Shown: in pieces, positions 9,036 through 17,746 of the stretch
Position numbering within the stretch: position 1 is the first letter of the stretch
How the letters are laid out: each line of letters starts with the position of its first letter
Source: CAVTSA01 sp963737225
Lineage (GTDB): Bacteria > Chloroflexota > Dormibacteria > Dormibacterales > Dormibacteraceae
DNA: 64,000 nucleotides
Direction of reading: 5' to 3'
Assembly: GCA_963737225.1 (NCBI GenBank)
Contig: CAVTSA010000004.1
Location: 434,001 to 498,000 of the forward strand
The notes under the pieces: generated by a model
What the model was told of the DNA's origin: nothing
Database searches by the model: none
Seen by the model: only the letters and a program-made list of their open reading frames with translations
Position numbers and translations under genes: made by a program

Positions 9036-9521
9036 ATGCCCGAGCAGCGCAAGGTTCCCCCCACAAGACGTCTGCAGGCCGCGATCTTTCGCGTCGTCAA
9101 TGTCCCGATGCGAGCCCTTCTCGGGCTTCCGTTCCCGACTCCGCCAGGGCGCAGCCTGATGCTGCTCTCGCTGCGCGGTCGCAAGACCGGGCGTACCTAC
9201 CGTCAGCCGGTGAGCTACGTCCGGGACGGCGGCACGCTGCTGACCCCTGGTGGCGGCAGATGGAAGCGGAACCTGATTCCCGGCGCGCCGGTGCGGATCC
9301 GGCTCCGGGGGACGGTCATTCAGGCTCGTCCCGAGATCCTCCGAGAGCCCGATGAGGTCGACCGGCTGCTCGGCCTGATGGCGGAGCGCAACCCCATGAT
9401 CAAGCGCTTCGTCGGCATCCCGCAGGCGGAGGACGGCCACTTCGACAGGGACCGTCTGAGGGTGGCCGTGGACCACGGCTTCCGGGTCGTTCGCTGGCAT
9501 CCCGAGACGGCTCTCCGATGA
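9036..9521 (+). CDS. DDN-type nitroreductase family (deazaflavin/F420-dependent) oxidoreductase
   Basis: Small protein of 161 residues of the split-barrel DDN family, which uses F420H2 or related cofactors. Family features are LSLRGRKTGRTYRQPVSYVR, GGRWKRNLIPGAPVRIRLRG and the basic/aromatic end. The ATG at 9036 has AGAGAGG at good distance, and the earlier in-frame start (8967) lies inside the operator region. It is divergent from and probably repressed by the TetR protein. The substrate is unknown; relatives reduce quinones or nitroaromatics. Confidence 0.85.
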   Translation: MPEQRKVPPTRRLQAAIFRVVNVPMRALLGLPFPTPPGRSLMLLSLRGRKTGRTYRQPVSYVRDGGTLLTPGGGRWKRNLIPGAPVRIRLRGTVIQARPEILREPDEVDRLLGLMAERNPMIKRFVGIPQAEDGHFDRDRLRVAVDHGFRVVRWHPETALR

Positions 9522-9563
9522 CTGCTCGCTTCTCGCTCCCTGGAGGCCGCCGGCGCCCGAGGT

Positions 9564-9586
9564 GGTGACGATTCGCTGTCGTCACC
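9564..9586. terminator. Hairpin after the DDN-type gene
   Basis: An 8-bp perfect stem (GGTGACGA / TCGTCACC) with a 7-base loop lies 42 bases after the DDN-type stop codon. No U-run follows. It is in the 200-base gap between convergent genes, so it may terminate either or both. Confidence 0.4.
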
Positions 9587-9721
9587 CCGGCTCGGCCGCG
9601 GACCTCCGGGTGGCTGTCAGCAGTGCTCACATCGCGGACGATCAGGGAGTGTTTGGGGTACCCGGTGATGGGCAGACTAGGGGCGACGGGTCCGAGCCGA
9701 GAGGCACCGGTTGGAATCCGA

Positions 9722-10366
9722 TCAGCCGAGGCCGGCCTCGCGAGCGCGAATCGCAGCCTGGGTGCGGTCGACGACGTGGAGCTTCGCCAACACGTTCGAG
9801 ACGTGGTTCTGCACCGTCTTGAGCGAGACACCGAAGTGACTCGCCATTTCCTGATTGGTGAAGCCGCGGGCGATCAGGTCCAGGACCTCGGTTTCACGCA
9901 CGGTCAACTCGGGGAAGGGTGTGGGCGGCCTCGCCCCGACATCGTTTCGAAAGAACGCCGAGAGGCGCCCGGCGACCGCGGGCCCGAAGATGGCATCACC
10001 CCGAGCCACAGCAACCAGCGCTCGAGTAATGTCCTCCGAGGTCGCATCCTTGACCAGGTAGCCGCGGGCGCCGGCTCGCAGCGCCGCAAAGACGGACTCC
10101 GACTCCTCGTACATCGTGAGCACGACAATCCTCACGTCGGGATGCTCCGCGAGCACCGCCCGCGTCGCCTCGATCCCATTCATCTTCGGCATCCCGATGT
10201 CCATCAGGATGACGTCCAGCCCGTGGAGCTCGGACAGCTTGAGCGCGTCCTCGCCCGACGAACCCTCGCCGACCACAACGAAGCCGTCGACGGATTCGAG
10301 CAGCTGCCGCATCCCGTCCCGGAAAACGGGGTGGTCGTCGACGATCGCCACCCGCAGCGGCGCCAT
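9722..10366 (-). CDS. NarL/LuxR-type response regulator
   Basis: Two-component response regulator of 214 residues. The receiver domain has the acidic pair D10-D11, phospho-acceptor Asp 56 in VILMDIGMP and Lys 106 in YLVKDA. The C-terminal LuxR helix-turn-helix is LTVRETEVLDLIARGFTNQE, then VSLKTVQNHVSNVLAKL. It starts at the base just before the stop codon of the histidine kinase gene, so the pair is co-translated and is clearly cognate. Targets are unknown; the adjacent small membrane protein gene is the first candidate. Confidence 0.95.
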   Translation of the reverse strand: MAPLRVAIVDDHPVFRDGMRQLLESVDGFVVVGEGSSGEDALKLSELHGLDVILMDIGMPKMNGIEATRAVLAEHPDVRIVVLTMYEESESVFAALRAGARGYLVKDATSEDITRALVAVARGDAIFGPAVAGRLSAFFRNDVGARPPTPFPELTVRETEVLDLIARGFTNQEMASHFGVSLKTVQNHVSNVLAKLHVVDRTQAAIRAREAGLG

Positions 10367-12307
10367 CTACCCGTCCGACCGGCACGGCAGGAACGCCATC
10401 ACCCGGCAGCCTCCGCCGGCCGGCGATCCAAGCTCGAAGGTGCCCCCGAGTTCCTCTGCGCGCTCGCGCATCGAACGGAGGCCGATCCCGGGCCGCCGGG
10501 TGTCGTCGAGACCGGCTCCGTCATCCGTCACCTCGAGGAGCATGCCGTCGCTGGACAATCCGAGCCTGAGTCGACACCACTTCGCATCGGCGTGTCTGAC
10601 GACGTTCGTCAGGGCCTCCTGCGCGATCCGGTAGGCGGCGACCTCGACGGCCGCGGGGAGCGGCGGGAGGTGGTCAGGCCGGTCGAACTCGAAAACCAGA
10701 TTCTGGCCGGGCGCCTCGCCGATCTGGGCCAGCGCGGCGATCAGTCCGAGCTCGTCCAGGGCTGGCGGTCGCAGCGCGTAGACGAGGCGGCGCACATCCG
10801 CGATCACCTCCCTGGTCTGCCCGGCGAGGTCCGCGAGCAGCTGACGGAGCGATGTCTGGACCTCGGCGCGATTGCGTGCCGCCTCCAGCTTCAGAGCCAG
10901 GCTCACGAGCTGCGGTCCCATCCCGTCATGCAGGTCCCGCCGAAGACGGCGTCTCTCCTCGGCACGCGCGTTGACCAGGCTCTCGCGCGACTCCTGAAGC
11001 GCGATCGCGAGCAGGACGGCGTGGACAGCAGCCGCGATATGCACAGCCAGCTCGCGAATCAAAGCCAGGTCTTTCGGCGTGAAGGCGTCGCGGCGACTGC
11101 GCTGTGCAACACAGAGCGCTCCCACCTGCTCCCCCTGGTGGACGAGCGGAATATCGACCATATCGAGGGTCTGGCGCGGGTCGCCTTCGGCGGTTGAGAA
11201 GACCGCGCCGTCGCGGAGCACAACGGCGGCATAGGGCAGTCTGAGCGCGGTGGCAACGGTGCCCGCGATTCGGGGGAGCACGGTGCTCCCCGCCAGGCTT
11301 TCGTCGAGCGCCGCCCCAAGCTGTCGCAGCAGCGCCTGAGGATCGTCGCGGTCCCCGTACATCAACCGGTTCACCGTCCGCTGCAGCAGCTGTCGGAGGG
11401 GCTGGAAGGCGACAGCCACAAAGGCGGCACCGACGAGCGAGGGGATAGTCAATCCGCGACCGGTCAAGAGTGCACTGGTTCCGAGGACGATGCCCAAATA
11501 CGCCGCGGTTAGGATCACCACCACCGCCGCATAGACCGCGGCGCGATTGACCACGAGGTCCACATCCCAGAGGCGGTATCGCGTCACCGCCGCCGCAATC
11601 GACAGCGGAATGGCAAGAGACCCGAGCGTGGCGAAGGCGAATCCCAATGGCGCACCGCTGCCGGTCGGAGCGAGGGCCGGCACGAACGCGGATGCCCCCA
11701 GTGCCACGATTGCGACGCCCACGCCGAGCAGGACCCACTGCGTCTGAGCCCGCGCCGTCCGGTCCGAAACCTTCAACCAGCGCCACCCGGCGCAGATCAG
11801 ACCACCCAGGAATCCTGCGAACATCAGCAGGCCCCAGAAGTCTGGCGGGTTGCCCGGAGGGTAGGGTGGCGTGGACAGCATCTCGACGAGAAGGGCACCG
11901 GCCCAAATGGCGAAAGGGATTGCAGCCCACCGCGGCGCGGGTCGCCCAGTGGGAAAGATCAAGAGGAACCCCACGACAAGCGCCGGGAGGAGGAAGGTGC
12001 CAATACGGGCCGGTACAAACAGCGCGGGGCGCGCTGCCAGTGCATCGGTGTACGGCGCTCCGGAGCCTCCGATCACTGCCACCATGACGGCTGCATAAAT
12101 CGCCATTGGATCGCGCGACCGGGCCGCTACAGCCGCAGCCACAAGGAAGCAGACCACGGTGAAGACGAGCAGGGTCGCGGTGGCGAAGACCGCGTAGTGC
12201 GGCCGTGAGATACCTACCAGCGGAAGCCCGAGAAGGAACAGCCCGGCGGCCAGCAGGGCGCAGAGCGCCCCGCCGACCGCACCAGCTCGAAGGATCCAAC
12301 GGTTCAC
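10367..12307 (-). CDS. Membrane sensor histidine kinase, NarL-partner (HisKA_3) type
   Basis: Sensor kinase of 646 residues from GTG 12307, whose GTGA overlaps the stop of the upstream membrane gene. The N-terminal half has about 8 hydrophobic segments. A GAF-like region follows (residues about 370-420), then the HisKA_3 dimerisation helix with the phospho-His in RRRLRRDLHDGMG. The HATPase_c domain has ALTNVVRHADA and DDGAGL. The response regulator gene follows directly. An open frame extends the reading upstream to 12874, but that part lies over the upstream gene and has no kinase-family character. Confidence 0.92.
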   Translation of the reverse strand: MNRWILRAGAVGGALCALLAAGLFLLGLPLVGISRPHYAVFATATLLVFTVVCFLVAAAVAARSRDPMAIYAAVMVAVIGGSGAPYTDALAARPALFVPARIGTFLLPALVVGFLLIFPTGRPAPRWAAIPFAIWAGALLVEMLSTPPYPPGNPPDFWGLLMFAGFLGGLICAGWRWLKVSDRTARAQTQWVLLGVGVAIVALGASAFVPALAPTGSGAPLGFAFATLGSLAIPLSIAAAVTRYRLWDVDLVVNRAAVYAAVVVILTAAYLGIVLGTSALLTGRGLTIPSLVGAAFVAVAFQPLRQLLQRTVNRLMYGDRDDPQALLRQLGAALDESLAGSTVLPRIAGTVATALRLPYAAVVLRDGAVFSTAEGDPRQTLDMVDIPLVHQGEQVGALCVAQRSRRDAFTPKDLALIRELAVHIAAAVHAVLLAIALQESRESLVNARAEERRRLRRDLHDGMGPQLVSLALKLEAARNRAEVQTSLRQLLADLAGQTREVIADVRRLVYALRPPALDELGLIAALAQIGEAPGQNLVFEFDRPDHLPPLPAAVEVAAYRIAQEALTNVVRHADAKWCRLRLGLSSDGMLLEVTDDGAGLDDTRRPGIGLRSMRERAEELGGTFELGSPAGGGCRVMAFLPCRSDG

Positions 12308-12980
12308 GTGGGAATCATGGAGGCTTTGGGCACGAGCGCGGCTCCTCTTCTGAGCGCGAGACTCACGCCGGCCACCGGGACCCAAACGAGTTGCAGGAGC
12401 TGGGCCATCTGGCCGAGGTTCACCGGGTCGAGGCAACCGACGAGAGCGGCGACCGAGATCACTATCCCGCTCCAGGCCACCCAGGCCGGCATCGATCGTG
12501 CCTGCACGGCCGCGATCCCCAGGCTCGCGAGAAACACCGCCATGCTCGGCCAGCTCAGGAAATAGGTCCCCCAATTCAGGTACGACAGCAGTACGACGCT
12601 TTGAGCGTCGAGCCCGTGCCCGGCGCCCGCGTTTCGCGCCGCCATGACACCGAAGGAAACGAAGACTGCGGCAACGTTGACGGTGCCGGCGACCAAGGCC
12701 GCGGTTGGAATCAGCCCCGGACCGCCAGGGCGCGCGGCGCCGACGACCGCCCGCACGATGAAGGCGATCAAGAAGAGCGTGGCGACAACCTCGATGGCGA
12801 ACCCGAGCCAGACCCCGTCGGCATCGGCGTGGCCGCCACCCGCGCCGCCGTGGCGGCCGACGGGAAAATGTCATAGGGAGCCGGGGCTGAGACGCCCCCC
12901 ACGATCACGCCGATGATCTCCAGTGCCCCGTAGGCAACCCCAGCGAGGGCGCCCCCCGTCCATAACACCCGTTCCGACAT
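12304..12980 (-). CDS. Small integral membrane protein (DUF4386-like), frameshifted
   Basis: Starts at ATG 12980 with an excellent GGAGG seven bases upstream (MSERVLWTGGALAGVAYGAL). After residue ~50 the frame must change near 12826-12834 to continue as DGVWLGFAIEVVATLFLIAF into the remaining membrane segments (MIAFIVRAV onward). One base appears missing. The repaired product is about 225 residues with six or so hydrophobic helices, similar in layout to DUF4386 proteins; that family name is tentative. It is the first gene of the operon with the histidine kinase and response regulator, overlapping the kinase start by GTGA. A role as accessory sensor is possible. Confidence 0.6.
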
Positions 12981-13337
12981 CTCGGTACCTCCAGAAAGGT
13001 CTAAGTGCCGGTGCCCGTCCGGCCGTTCCCGAGGGTCTGCCCAACCCGGTTCCCATGTCATCGGCGATCTTCCCCATCGCCCGGGAAATCCGCCGGGAAC
13101 CATTGGTCACCCAGAGATCGGCCGGCAATCTCCTCTGACCATGAACCCGTCCTGTCCCGAGCGGATGAGACACGCCACGGGCGCCACCTGCGCGTACCGA
13201 ATCGGTTGGCGGCGGCCGTTTGTGCCGCTGGCCAAGCCCGCCGCGCCCCGCGGCGGATTCAAGTCGCTTGCGACCCCGTCGCAGGGGGTTGCAGCCCCGC
13301 GGAGCCGGCTGGATCCCCGCAGTAGGATCGGGGCGCC
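12981..13337. other. Intergenic region with GC hairpin
   Basis: This 357-base stretch separates the two-component operon from a plus-strand hypothetical gene. No coding pattern or RNA gene was recognised. One perfect 8-bp GC stem with a 3-base loop (CCGCCGCG/CGCGGCGG, 13238-13256) is present. It must also hold the divergent promoters, but no convincing -35/-10 pair stands out. Confidence 0.4.
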
Positions 13338-14120
13338 ATGACGCCCCCGACGCTGGACCTGCCGCCCCCCTCGTTCGGATTTCAGGTTCGGATTGTTGAG
13401 CTGAACGATCCCGTTCCGGAGACTCCTGGTCAAGCCGCCCCCGTCTCTAGTTACCCGAATATCATCACCGTGGCTGGCGTGCAGTCGTGGAATGCGATCT
13501 TCCGCACCAACACCAACGCCCCGGGTTTCGAGCCGATTGTCATCAACGTCAACCGGAAGCAGGCCAGCCAGACTATCCATGGCTCGATAGAGAGGGATGG
13601 CGACCAGTGGTACTGGGTCGGCGGAGGTCAGCGGATCCCGCTCGCTGCCAATGACCCCTGCGTTACGAGGATCTGGCCCGGAGGCCACTCCATGAGCAGT
13701 GACGATTACTCTCACTTCTGCACGACGCGCGTGATTGAAGGTTTTGAAGATACGGTTTGGGCTTTCAACCTCGAGTATGACCTCGCCTCCGAACAGGTTA
13801 GCGGGACGGTCGATGGGCCGGCCGGCAAGACCTTCGAACTCCACCACGGCAACATCGATCTCAACTTCGTCATCGATGCCCTGGACTCCCGCAGCTTTGA
13901 ACGTGACATCCGGCCGCTGTTTCGTGAGGTCGACGTTGCGTCAATGCGTGGACAAGATCTGGACCTCACCTCGTACCAGGCCGTGAAGGCCAGCGCACCG
14001 GTCATCTGGAAAGCACTGTCCTACACGCTCCCAGCGCTCCAAATGCCGTGTGACGGTAAGTGGCCGCCGGGGCCTTTGCTGGTCTTTCAACAGTGGATGG
14101 CACAGGGAATGCCGGCATAA
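13338..14120 (+). CDS. Hypothetical protein with conserved MPCDG-W C-terminal motif
   Basis: Protein of 260 residues without signal peptide or membrane segment. I do not recognise the N-terminal 190 residues; they look like beta-rich sequence (SIERDGDQWYWVGGG, GTVDGPAGKTFELHHG). The last 75 residues follow a pattern I have seen as a C-terminal module in varied bacterial proteins: FERDIRPLFREVDVASM, DLTSYQAVKASAPVIW, MPCDGKWP, FQQWMAQGMPA. Base composition is somewhat less GC-rich than its neighbours, hinting at transfer. It stands alone with about 300-base gaps on each side. Confidence 0.7.
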   Translation: MTPPTLDLPPPSFGFQVRIVELNDPVPETPGQAAPVSSYPNIITVAGVQSWNAIFRTNTNAPGFEPIVINVNRKQASQTIHGSIERDGDQWYWVGGGQRIPLAANDPCVTRIWPGGHSMSSDDYSHFCTTRVIEGFEDTVWAFNLEYDLASEQVSGTVDGPAGKTFELHHGNIDLNFVIDALDSRSFERDIRPLFREVDVASMRGQDLDLTSYQAVKASAPVIWKALSYTLPALQMPCDGKWPPGPLLVFQQWMAQGMPA

Positions 14121-14455
14121 CGAAAGGGCCCACTCCCGATGAGTTCGCCGGGCCCGAGAAGTCGACATCGACTCACAACCACACCGTTCAACTGCGTGCA
14201 GCCGGTGAGTTCGAACAGCGCAATCTGGATTGGATGCTTGGCGTTGTGGACGCTTGAGGCAGTTTCGCCCCGCCTTCGGGCAGGCCAGGACGACACCGCC
14301 CCGGTGCGTCCTCAACCACCACGCAGAGCCCGCAGTGTCCGACCAACGCCTCCTGCCGGTACACGTCACGAGCGAGGCAGCCGAACCTTCTGACAGGTCG
14401 GCTTACCCACGAGCCAGACCGAGGTTCTCCCAGGGTCGCAGCGGACCCGAACACC
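14121..14455. other. Intergenic region, nothing recognised
   Basis: This 335-base gap follows the hypothetical gene and precedes the decayed CPBP fragment. Short open frames exist but show no family character, and no tRNA fold or strong hairpin was found. It may be eroded coding sequence. Confidence 0.3.
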
Positions 14456-14733
14456 ATGACCAACCAACGGGGTCTGGATCCGGCCTCGGTTTCACTCGCG
14501 AGGATTCAGGAGGCCGACGGCTTCGACTGGTTCCTGATCGTGGTCCGGGCGCTGCTGCTCGCGGGGATCACCGAGGAGCTGCTCTCTCGTGGCGTCCTTC
14601 TCGGATGGCTGCGGCGCTACCTGCTGGCGTGGGCGACCCTCCTGAATCACCGCCGTCCACTTCATGCTGGAGCACCGACACGCCGCTTCTCGTCGCGGGC
14701 CTTGCGCTTCTCGCCGCACACGTTCCGGCCTGA
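14456..14733 (+). pseudogene. Remnant of a CPBP-family intramembrane metalloprotease
   Basis: From ATG 14456 the product reads MTNQRGLDPASVS, then a hydrophobic helix and AGITEELLSRGVLLGWLRRY, the EExxxR motif of CPBP (Abi/CAAX-like) proteases. Continuity is then lost. TAVHFMLEH, matching the second conserved His motif region, is in the next frame (about 14653-14682). TPLLVAGLALLAAHVPA is in the third frame (about 14685-14733). Two or more indels within 60 bases and the short length (about 90 residues against 200 or more) indicate real decay rather than a single base error. Confidence 0.55.
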
Positions 14734-14790
14734 GCGTGTGCTGCCTCAACGACGGCTCAACACCCGATGTGGATCGCCTCGGGGAGCTGA

Positions 14791-15615
14791 CTACCGGGCG
14801 GTGCGGAAGATCGGCCAGCCGACCTGTGTTCGCCAGGTCGACGTATCGGGACTCCCAACCAGATCCGTCAGGTAGTACTCACGTATCGGCCCGGGGACGC
14901 TCAGGGCGTGCCGGGCCACGTACGCACCGAGCGCACCGTACGTGCGATCGATGTCGTCGTGTGCCCCGACATGAAGAGCGGTTGCGAGCTCGACGGCGGG
15001 CACGACGGTTTCGCGAACGCGGCCGGCCGGCCGAACGGTTCCGGAGATGGGAACGAACACGGTCGCCTCGCCGCGCCCCTCGCTGAACAGCTCCTCCGCG
15101 AAGATCCCCGCGGGATCCCCCGTCGCGACCGCGTGCTGCGCGGCGAGGGCGGCCCGCAGCTCGGCCAGCGCGCCGAATACCCAGCTGCCGCCGCCCTCCA
15201 CCGCGATGATCCCCGTGATCGCCGCCGCGGGCGCAGGCGGAAGCGACAGGAAGACCACGTCCGGCGACGGCGAAGGTCCGGGCCCGGCGATGAGCTGACG
15301 CAGGGATTCGGCGGCTGTGCGCGTCTCCGCCAGCGCCGTCTCCAGACGCCGCAGATGCGCGGACAACACCGCGTTCCGCGACTCGACGTCCGGTGCGTAC
15401 AGCACATCGCGCACCTCTTCGAGCGGAACCCCGAGGCCGCGTAGACGACGCACGACAAGCGCCTCACGGATCTGGCCGATGCGGTAGTGCCGATATCCCG
15501 TGTTCGGATCGACCGCGGCAGGCTCCAGGAGGCCGATCTCGTGGTAATGGCGCAGCATCTTGATCGAAAGGTGCGTCGCTCTCGCGAAGTCCCCGATGGT
15601 GAGCGTGTCCGGCAT
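14791..15615 (-). CDS. MerR family transcriptional regulator with effector-binding domain
   Basis: Regulator of 274 residues from ATG 15615. The N-terminal MerR helix-turn-helix is LTIGDFARATHLSIKMLRHY, then HEIGLLEPAAVDPNTGYRHY. A coiled-coil dimer helix follows, and the C-terminal half is a GyrI/AraC-effector-like domain that could bind a small cationic or hydrophobic ligand (BmrR-like). It is divergent from the SnoaL-like gene, whose promoter has MerR-type spacing, so that gene is the likely target. Confidence 0.88.
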   Translation of the reverse strand: MPDTLTIGDFARATHLSIKMLRHYHEIGLLEPAAVDPNTGYRHYRIGQIREALVVRRLRGLGVPLEEVRDVLYAPDVESRNAVLSAHLRRLETALAETRTAAESLRQLIAGPGPSPSPDVVFLSLPPAPAAAITGIIAVEGGGSWVFGALAELRAALAAQHAVATGDPAGIFAEELFSEGRGEATVFVPISGTVRPAGRVRETVVPAVELATALHVGAHDDIDRTYGALGAYVARHALSVPGPIREYYLTDLVGSPDTSTWRTQVGWPIFRTAR

Positions 15616-15671
15616 CCCGGCCCCAGTCTGGACCCTCCCACAGGGGGAGACTCCGCACGTCGCCACTCCCC

Positions 15672-15702
15672 TTGACCCTCCCCTGGAGGGAGATCGGATG
15701 CT
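15672..15702 (+). promoter_or_regulatory. MerR-type promoter with 19-bp spacer and operator
   Basis: TTGACC (15672-15677) is followed by a 19-base spacer and GATGCT (15697-15702). The spacer contains the inverted repeat CTCCC-CTG-GAGGGAG. A long spacer with a dyad between -35 and -10 is the hallmark of MerR-activated promoters. It faces the SnoaL-like gene at 15755 and lies 57 bases from the MerR start. Confidence 0.65.
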
Positions 15703-15754
15703 GATCGAGCAATCCGTTCCTCTCGCCGTCACGGCGAGCACGAGGAGGTCATCA

Positions 15755-16117
15755 ATGTCCGTTGCCACGCTCTCCGGGGTCCTCGCCGAGCACGTCCGCG
15801 CCGTCAACGCGTTCGATCTCGACGCCGTCGTCGGCACTTTCTCCGACGATGCCTACGTCAACGACGCCAACCGTGAGTTCTGGGGCCGCGATGCCATACG
15901 CGAGTTCGTCGCCAAGGAGATCGTGGGCGACCATGTCACCATGGCCGTGACCGAGGTCCTCGAGCACCGCGGCGAGATCATCGTCCGCGCAGCGTATGAG
16001 GGAGACTTCGACCGGACAAATCTGCCCGACCCGCTGATCCTGACCAACTACTTCCACGTCGTCGACGGCCGCATCGTCAGCCTGATCACGATCCACAACA
16101 AGCCGGCGGCCGCCTGA
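15755..16117 (+). CDS. SnoaL-like/NTF2-fold protein
   Basis: Small cone-fold protein of 120 residues. Family traits are an N-terminal helix, then FDLDAVVGTFSDDAYVND, GRDAIREFVAKEIVGDHVTM, and the C-terminal strands LTNYFHVVDGRIVSLITIHN. ATG 15755 has GAGGAGGT 5 bases upstream, which decides the start. Such proteins are isomerase/hydrolase-like or ligand-binding. It is driven by the MerR-type promoter, so its ligand is probably the inducer or a related compound. Confidence 0.85.
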   Translation: MSVATLSGVLAEHVRAVNAFDLDAVVGTFSDDAYVNDANREFWGRDAIREFVAKEIVGDHVTMAVTEVLEHRGEIIVRAAYEGDFDRTNLPDPLILTNYFHVVDGRIVSLITIHNKPAAA

Positions 16118-16205
16118 CGCCGAGGGGGGAAACGGGAGAGGATCGAGACCAGCCCGGGCACCCTGATCGAACCGCCTGCTTCCAGGTTGTCGCCGACAAA
16201 TCTCT

Positions 16206-17497
16206 ATGATGGCGGCGGATATGTGGGGTCATCTTTCTCGTCCTCTGTCTGCCTTTCTCGCCCTCGCGCTGGTCGTGGGGGGTGTCGCGCTCCTGGTCAG
16301 CAAGGCCCGCGCAGCCGCTGCGGCCCACCTGCCGATCGCGGGCTCCATGGTCTACGCCAACGGCACGGACCTGCCGTGGATCGCCTACGGCAACGATGTC
16401 GGCTCGAACGCCTGGGGCAGCTACGGCTTCCATGACGATGCCTTGGCGCTCCAGGCGGACTTCTCGACGATGCACGCGGAGGGAATCACGACCGCCCGGG
16501 TGTGGCTTTTCGCCGACGCCAGGGCGGGCATCGTGTTCGACTCCAGCGGCACGCCGACCGGGCTCGACTCGGTCGACTTCTCGGATCTCGACGCGCTGAC
16601 CTCGGCCGCACAGGCCAACGGCGTCTACCTGAACCTGGTCCTGTTCGACTCCTCGTTCATGGAGAACGCCACCAACCTGGGTAGCGGAGTGGTCGGTGGC
16701 GGCCATGCCGGGCTCATCAACACCGGCTCGGGCGGACAGGCGTTGGAGTCGACGGTCGTCATGCCCGTCCTCCAGCACCTCGCCAACAACCCTGCGGTCT
16801 TCTCGATCGAGACCATGAACGAGCCCGAGGCGTGCATCTCGAGTGAGGGTGCGGGCAGCAACTGCTCGAACCCGATCAGCGTGTCCACCTTCAACGCCTG
16901 GACCACCATGGTCACCTCCGACGTCCACGCCACCGATCCCGGCGTCCTGGTCACCGTCGGCTCGGCCTCAAGCAACTGGGTCGGCCAGTACGAGGGCGAC
17001 GGGCTCGACTACTACCAGCTTCACTCCTACGGGACGGGCTACGCGCCCGACGTCGAGAACACGCCCGCCAGCAGCTTCGGGCTCAACAAGCCGATCGTGG
17101 TCGGCGAGTACGGGGCCAACCAGAACAGCGCCACCTTCAAGCAGCAGATGGACGGCTACTACGCCTCCGGCTATGCGGGCGCCTGGGTGTGGAGCTACGG
17201 CAAGGTGGACTCGGTCGGGACCTTCGACGCCGCCACCATGACGGCCTGGAACCTGGCGCACCCGGACACCCAGGTCGGGTCGACGTCGACGGCCCCCACC
17301 TCTACACCGACGGCGACGCCAACCGCGACGCCCACCCCCACTCCGACGGCAACCCCCACCTACCCACCAGCACGCCCACTCCGGCGCCCACCGCGACGCC
17401 GTCAGCGGGGCCCACATCGGAATCCATCACCAACGTCCCCTGCTGGGTGGGCGGCAAGCGCGGGCACTGCACCGGAACCTTCACCCCCAACTCCTAG
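16206..17497 (+). CDS. Secreted glycoside hydrolase, GH5 mannanase/cellulase-like, frameshift in linker
   Basis: Exported glycosidase. An N-terminal hydrophobic signal (AFLALALVVGGVALLV) precedes a TIM barrel of about 330 residues. The acid/base Glu is in FSIETMNEPE and the nucleophile Glu in IVVGEYGAN, as in clan A beta-mannanases or endoglucanases. A Thr/Pro-rich linker (TPTATPTPTP) follows. Within it, near 17355-17370, one base is missing. Read through, the linker continues as TSTPTPAPTATPSAGP and ends with a short tail, NVPCWVGGKRGHCTGTF, with two Cys. As written, the frame would run on to 17711 in a meaningless Arg/Pro-rich sequence. It probably degrades plant or microbial polysaccharide outside the cell. 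Confidence 0.8.
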
Positions 17498-17532
17498 GGA
17501 GTGCTATCCCCAGCGTCCATCGGAATCGGCTG

Positions 17533-17592
17533 TTGGTGCACCAATCGCCCAGTTGCGGGGCTCGGCATGGGCGATTGGTGCACCAATCGCCC
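17533..17592. repeat. Direct repeat and 24-bp palindrome
   Basis: TTGGTGCACCAATCGCCC occurs at 17533-17550 and again at 17575-17592. The second copy is part of a perfect 24-bp palindrome (17569-17592; half-site GGGCGATTGGTG). It lies 36 bases after the GH5 stop in the gap before the convergent LLM gene. A variant, CACACCAATCTCCG, is at 17673. It may be a bidirectional terminator or a member of a dispersed palindromic repeat family. Confidence 0.6.
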
Positions 17593-17690
17593 TTTGCGTC
17601 AGGTCAGGGCCCCGCCGGCGGCCATACGGCTCGGCCTCGCAGAGCAGCTGCACGGGGGCTCGGCGGCCGAGGCACACCAATCTCCGTTTT

Positions 17691-17746
17691 CACGCGAAAC
17701 CGGGTCTATGAGGCCCGCCATAGTCCCGGTTTCACGCGAAACCGGG
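17691..17746. repeat. CACGCGAAACCGG repeats with perfect hairpin overlapping a stop codon
   Basis: CACGCGAAACCGG occurs at 17691-17703 and 17733-17745, and again far away at 44868-44880. The second copy forms a perfect 9-bp stem (CCCGGTTTC / GAAACCGGG, loop ACGC, 17725-17746). The minus-strand LLM gene's TGA (17732-17734) lies inside it. The hairpin is therefore at the very 3' end of that transcript. Confidence 0.55.

Noticed and set aside
10367..12874. 835-residue histidine kinase
   Set aside because: The first ~190 residues are shadow sequence over the upstream membrane gene; GTG 12307 with GTGA coupling gives a normal kinase.
14141..14257. tRNA-like or small gene in the gap after the hypothetical protein
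   Set aside because: GGTGAGTTCGAACAG resembles a T-arm, but no acceptor stem or anticodon arm could be folded around it.
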